Positions 59,645-64,000 of a stretch of 64,000 nt of DNA are shown here, in pieces (positions within the stretch are counted from its first letter, which is position 1; each line of letters opens with the position of its first letter). The notes under the pieces were generated by a model. It worked only from the letters and a program-made list of their open reading frames with translations. It was not told the DNA's origin and did no database searches. Both the position numbers and the translations under genes were made by a program. Source of the DNA: Streptomyces sp. WZ-12 (GTDB taxonomy: Bacteria > Actinomycetota > Actinomycetes > Streptomycetales > Streptomycetaceae); the NCBI RefSeq assembly GCF_028898845.1, contig NZ_CP118574.1, positions 5,739,001 through 5,803,000 on the forward strand, given 5' to 3'.

Positions 59645-60643
59645 ATGAGTGCTGAGTTTGCAGAAACCCCCGAGAACCCCGAGACCACAACGACCCCCGC
59701 GCCCCCCGCGACCCGCGGGAACGACGATGCCCCCGCCCCCTCCGCCGAGTTCCATATCGCGGCCGGCCGTGGCGCCGCCGGTCCCTACGCCCTCGACGTC
59801 TCGCCCGAGAAGGCCGGTTGGGGGTACTCCTCGCTGCGGATCCTCGAACTGCCGCCGGGTGGTGAGCACTCCTTCGCCACCGGTGACAGTGAGTGGATCG
59901 TGCTGCCGCTTTCCGGTGGCTGCACGGTCCGGACGGACGGGCCCGAGGGGGTGAGCTTCGAACTGGCCGGACGGGAGGGCGTGTTCAGTGGTGTGACGGA
60001 CTTCTCCTACGTGCCGCGGGACGCGCAGGTCCGCATCAGAAGCGGGGCCGGCGGGCGGTTCGCGCTCACCGGGGCGCGTTGCGAGCGTCGGCTGCCGGCC
60101 CGGTACGGCGCCGCGTCCGATGTGCCCGTGGAGTTGCGGGGGACCGGGTCCTGTTCCCGGCAGGTCAACAACTTCGGCGCGGCCGGGGTGTTCGAGTGCG
60201 ACCGGCTGATCGCGGTGGAGGTGCTCACCCCGGGCGGCAACTGGTCGTCGTATCCGCCGCACAAGCACGACGAGTGCCGTCCCGGGGAGGAGTCCGAGCT
60301 GGAGGAGGTCTACTACTTCGAGATCGCGGCCGCCCACGGGACGGACGGCCTGGGCTACCAGCGGGTGACGCCGTCCGGGCACGGGCGCGGTACGGAGGTC
60401 CTCGCCGAGGTCCGTACGGGCGATGCGGTGTTGATCCCGGACGGCTGGCACGGCCCGTCGATCGCCGCCCCCGGGCACGACATGTACTACCTCAACGTCA
60501 TGGCGGGTCCGGGCGCGGAGCGCGCGTGGTTGATCTGCGACCACCCCGACCACGGCTGGATCCGCACGACGTGGCCGGAGCAGCCGGTCGACCCCCGACT
60601 CCCTCTGTACGCAGCACCGGCCCCGGCAGGAGACCCGCGATGA
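59645..60643 (+). CDS. iolB: 5-deoxy-glucuronate isomerase
   Basis: A 332-residue double-cupin enzyme that would convert 5-deoxy-glucuronate to 5-dehydro-2-deoxygluconate. Motifs: LRILELPPGGEHSFATGDSE, the metal-binding SSYPPHKHDECRPGEESELE, EEVYYFEIAAAHGTDGLGYQ and GWHGPSIAAPGHDMYYLNVM. The first 45 residues are Thr/Pro/Ala-rich and not part of the usual fold. ATG 59645 has AGGAG about 11 nt upstream, rather far; ATGs further downstream do not fit better. Its stop overlaps the iolD start (ATGA). Confidence 0.88.
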   Translation: MSAEFAETPENPETTTTPAPPATRGNDDAPAPSAEFHIAAGRGAAGPYALDVSPEKAGWGYSSLRILELPPGGEHSFATGDSEWIVLPLSGGCTVRTDGPEGVSFELAGREGVFSGVTDFSYVPRDAQVRIRSGAGGRFALTGARCERRLPARYGAASDVPVELRGTGSCSRQVNNFGAAGVFECDRLIAVEVLTPGGNWSSYPPHKHDECRPGEESELEEVYYFEIAAAHGTDGLGYQRVTPSGHGRGTEVLAEVRTGDAVLIPDGWHGPSIAAPGHDMYYLNVMAGPGAERAWLICDHPDHGWIRTTWPEQPVDPRLPLYAAPAPAGDPR

Positions 60644-62655
60644 CCGCGCCGACCAACCCCCCGATGAAGCCGACCAACTCCCCGACGGAGCGGTCGAGTC
60701 ACGCCGCCGCGCCCCTCACCGACACCCCCGCGCACCCGTCCGCTCCGCGCACCCGCCGTCTGACCGTGGCCCAGGCCCTGGTCGAGTTCCTGGCGCACCA
60801 GTACACCGAGCGGGACGGTCGCCGGCACCGGCTGATCGCCGCCTGTTGGGGCATCTTCGGGCACGGCAATGTCGCCGGGATCGGGCAGGCGTTGTTGGAG
60901 TCCGGCAGTGCCGCGCCCCTGGGGGAGGCGGCCGACGGGCCGCCGAGGCTGCCGTACCTCCAGGGGCGGAACGAGCAGGCCATGGTGCACGCGGCGGTGG
61001 GGTACGCGCGGCAGTGCGACCGGCTGTCGGCGCAGGCGGTGACGACGTCCATCGGGCCCGGCGCCACCAACCTCGTCACCGGTGCCGCGCTCGCCACCGT
61101 CAACCGCCTCCCGGTGCTGCTGCTGCCCGGCGACGTGTTCGCCACCCGGCCCGCCGATCCGGTGCTCCAGCAGCTCGAAGTCCCCACCGCGGGCGATGTG
61201 TCGGTGAACGACGCGCTGCGTCCGGTCTCCCGGTATTTCGACCGGGTCACCCGCCCCGAGGCGCTGATCCCGGCCGCCCTTCAGGCGATGCGGGTGCTCG
61301 CCGATCCGGTGGAGACCGGTGCCGTCACCCTCGCCCTGCCGCAGGACGTGCAGGCCGAGGCGTACGACTGGCCCGAGGAGTTCTTCGCCGACCGGGTGTG
61401 GCGGGTTCCCCGCCCGGCGCCGGACGCCGATGCGCTGGCGGAGGCGGTGCGGGCCGTGCGGGCGGCCCGTCGGCCGCTGATCGTCGCGGGCGGCGGGGTG
61501 CACCACAGCGAGGCGGAGGAGGCGTTGCGGGAGTTGGTCGAGGCGACGGGCATCCCGGTGGCGTCCACCCAGGCGGGCAAGGGCTCGTTGGCCTTCGATC
61601 ATCCGGCGGACGTCGGTGGGATCGGTCACACCGGCACGGCGACCGCCGACGGGCTGGCCCGGCGGGCCGATCTGGTCATCGGGGTCGGCACCCGCTACAC
61701 CGACTTCACCACCGCCTCCGCCACCCTCTTCGCCGAGCCGGGGGTCCGCTTCGTCAACCTCAACATCGCCTCCTTCGACTCCCACAAGCTGGGCGCCCTG
61801 GCCCTGGTCGCCGACGCCCGCGCCGGGCTGGCGGCGCTCGGCGGGGCCCTCGTCGGCCACCGGGTCGATGCCGCCTACGAGGCCGAGTACGCCGCGGCCA
61901 AGGCGGAGTGGGAGCGGCGGGTGGACGCCGCCTACGCGGCCGACGACCCCGCCGCACGGCCGTCGCAGACCCAGGTCCTCGGGGCGCTGGACGGGCTCGT
62001 CGACGGGACCGACATCGTCCTCAACGCGGCCGGTTCCCTCCCCGGTGACCTGCACAAACTCTGGCGCGCCCGGTCCCGCAGGCAGTACCACCTCGAATAC
62101 GGCTACTCCTGCATGGGCTATGAGATCCCGGCCGCGATCGGGGTGAAGATGGCCGCCCCGGACCGCCCGGTGTGGGCGCTCGTCGGCGACGGTACATACC
62201 TGATGAACCCCACCGAAATCGTCACTGCGGTCCAGGAGGGCATCAACATCACCCTCGTCCTCGTCCAGAACCACGGCTACGCCTCCATCGGCGGTCTCTC
62301 CCAGGAGACCGGCGGCGAGCGCTTCGGCACCGACTACCGCTTCCGCGCCGCGGACGGCACGTACACCGGCGAGCCGCTGCCCGTGGATCTCGCCGCCAAC
62401 GCCGCCTCCCTGGGGATGCGGGTGTTGCGCGCCTCGACGGTCGCCGAGCTGCGCACCGCCCTCGCCGAGGCCCGTGGCGCAAAAACACCCACATGTGTCT
62501 ATGTGGAGACGGAAACATCTGACACAGTGCCGGGCGCGCCGCCCGCCGCGGCCTGGTGGGATGTACCCGTTGCCGAGACCGCGACGCGTCCGGCGGCCGT
62601 CGCCGCCCGCAAGGCGTACGACGAGCGTGCCGCCGCGCGCCGCCGCCACCTCTGA
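60640..62655 (+). CDS. iolD: 3D-trihydroxycyclohexane-1,2-dione acylhydrolase (ThDP-dependent)
   Basis: A 671-residue ThDP enzyme that opens the inositol-derived ring. Signature parts: RLIAACWGIFGHGNVAGIGQ, YLQGRNEQAMVHAAVGYARQ with the cofactor Glu, TSIGPGATNLVTGAALATVN, and ALVGDGTYLMNPTEIVTAVQ continuing to NHGYASIGGLSQ. A Pro/Thr/Ser-rich extension of about 35 residues precedes the normal start region. ATG 60640 overlaps the iolB stop and follows AGGAG. Relatives acting on acetolactate lack the WGIFGHGN element, so the assignment is firm. Confidence 0.92.
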   Translation: MTAPTNPPMKPTNSPTERSSHAAAPLTDTPAHPSAPRTRRLTVAQALVEFLAHQYTERDGRRHRLIAACWGIFGHGNVAGIGQALLESGSAAPLGEAADGPPRLPYLQGRNEQAMVHAAVGYARQCDRLSAQAVTTSIGPGATNLVTGAALATVNRLPVLLLPGDVFATRPADPVLQQLEVPTAGDVSVNDALRPVSRYFDRVTRPEALIPAALQAMRVLADPVETGAVTLALPQDVQAEAYDWPEEFFADRVWRVPRPAPDADALAEAVRAVRAARRPLIVAGGGVHHSEAEEALRELVEATGIPVASTQAGKGSLAFDHPADVGGIGHTGTATADGLARRADLVIGVGTRYTDFTTASATLFAEPGVRFVNLNIASFDSHKLGALALVADARAGLAALGGALVGHRVDAAYEAEYAAAKAEWERRVDAAYAADDPAARPSQTQVLGALDGLVDGTDIVLNAAGSLPGDLHKLWRARSRRQYHLEYGYSCMGYEIPAAIGVKMAAPDRPVWALVGDGTYLMNPTEIVTAVQEGINITLVLVQNHGYASIGGLSQETGGERFGTDYRFRAADGTYTGEPLPVDLAANAASLGMRVLRASTVAELRTALAEARGAKTPTCVYVETETSDTVPGAPPAAAWWDVPVAETATRPAAVAARKAYDERAAARRRHL

Positions 62656-62692
62656 CATCCGCATCGCCGCACCGTACGGAAAGGCCCCTCGC

Positions 62693-64000
<1,308 letters not shown>

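Overview
The window is about 64 kb of high-GC actinobacterial chromosome and almost certainly comes from a Streptomyces or a close relative. G or C fills most third codon positions, GTG and TTG starts are common, four-base start/stop overlaps join operon genes, and many genes belong to families typical of streptomycetes: peptidase S37, PucR regulators, the 6C small RNA, WXG100 proteins and a SUKH immunity protein.

Layout. 1-5500 is core metabolism: a cut methylcrotonyl/propionyl-CoA carboxylase beta gene, a divergent TetR regulator, an acyl-CoA dehydrogenase, a TesB thioesterase, a phosphatase-family protein and agmatinase. 5575-16110 is an accessory island, all on the minus strand, read from right to left: a small YrhB/Imm35-like protein, a WXG100-type protein, a giant (about 2,300 codon) CpnT-like polymorphic toxin, and a SUKH-4 immunity-like protein. 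The toxin has a WXG100-like N-terminus, long Gly/Ser, His/Pro/Thr and Gln/Pro repeat linkers, a papain-fold glutamine deamidase domain (Tox-PL) in the middle and a nucleic-acid deaminase domain at the C-terminus. As given, its reading frame is broken at a run of seven C (12798-12804). 16402-21698 is a PucR regulator divergent from a sodium:solute symporter and a ThDP enzyme. 21799-25539 is a self-regulated ABC/YhgE/TetR operon.

25774-36225 holds secreted hydrolases (GH65 with discoidin domain, peptidase S37, GH3 NagZ-like) and a single-chain four-domain ABC exporter. 36414-40694 is a small catabolic cluster (two isomerases, a Gfo/Idh/MocA dehydrogenase, a DUF993 aldolase-like protein). 40799-45235 contains RecD2, citrate synthase and, just downstream, a 6C RNA. 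45236-47149 holds a copper chaperone with a CsoR-type operator, a DedA protein and an acetyltransferase.

47246-64000 is a myo-inositol catabolic region. It has a TauE/SafE permease, two inositol dehydrogenase-like genes, a LacI regulator, a sugar-porter transporter and iolE on one side, and iolC, a DhnA/Cgl0158-type aldolase, iolB, iolD and mmsA (cut by the window end) on the other. Together they would import inositol, oxidise it, dehydrate and open the ring, isomerise, phosphorylate, cleave and finally convert malonate semialdehyde to acetyl-CoA. A shared 24-nt element overlaps the -35 box of both divergent promoters (iolE and iolC), and a LacI-type palindrome occurs both in the iolG promoter and over the lacI start codon. 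The intergenic gaps of this cluster are unusually rich in short tandem repeats (7-, 9-, 13- and 24-bp units).

The most unusual item is the toxin island: two enzymatic effector domains in one very long, partly glutamine-rich protein, a c-Myc-like nuclear localisation motif just before the deaminase module, and a homopolymer frameshift that could be phase variation or a sequencing error.
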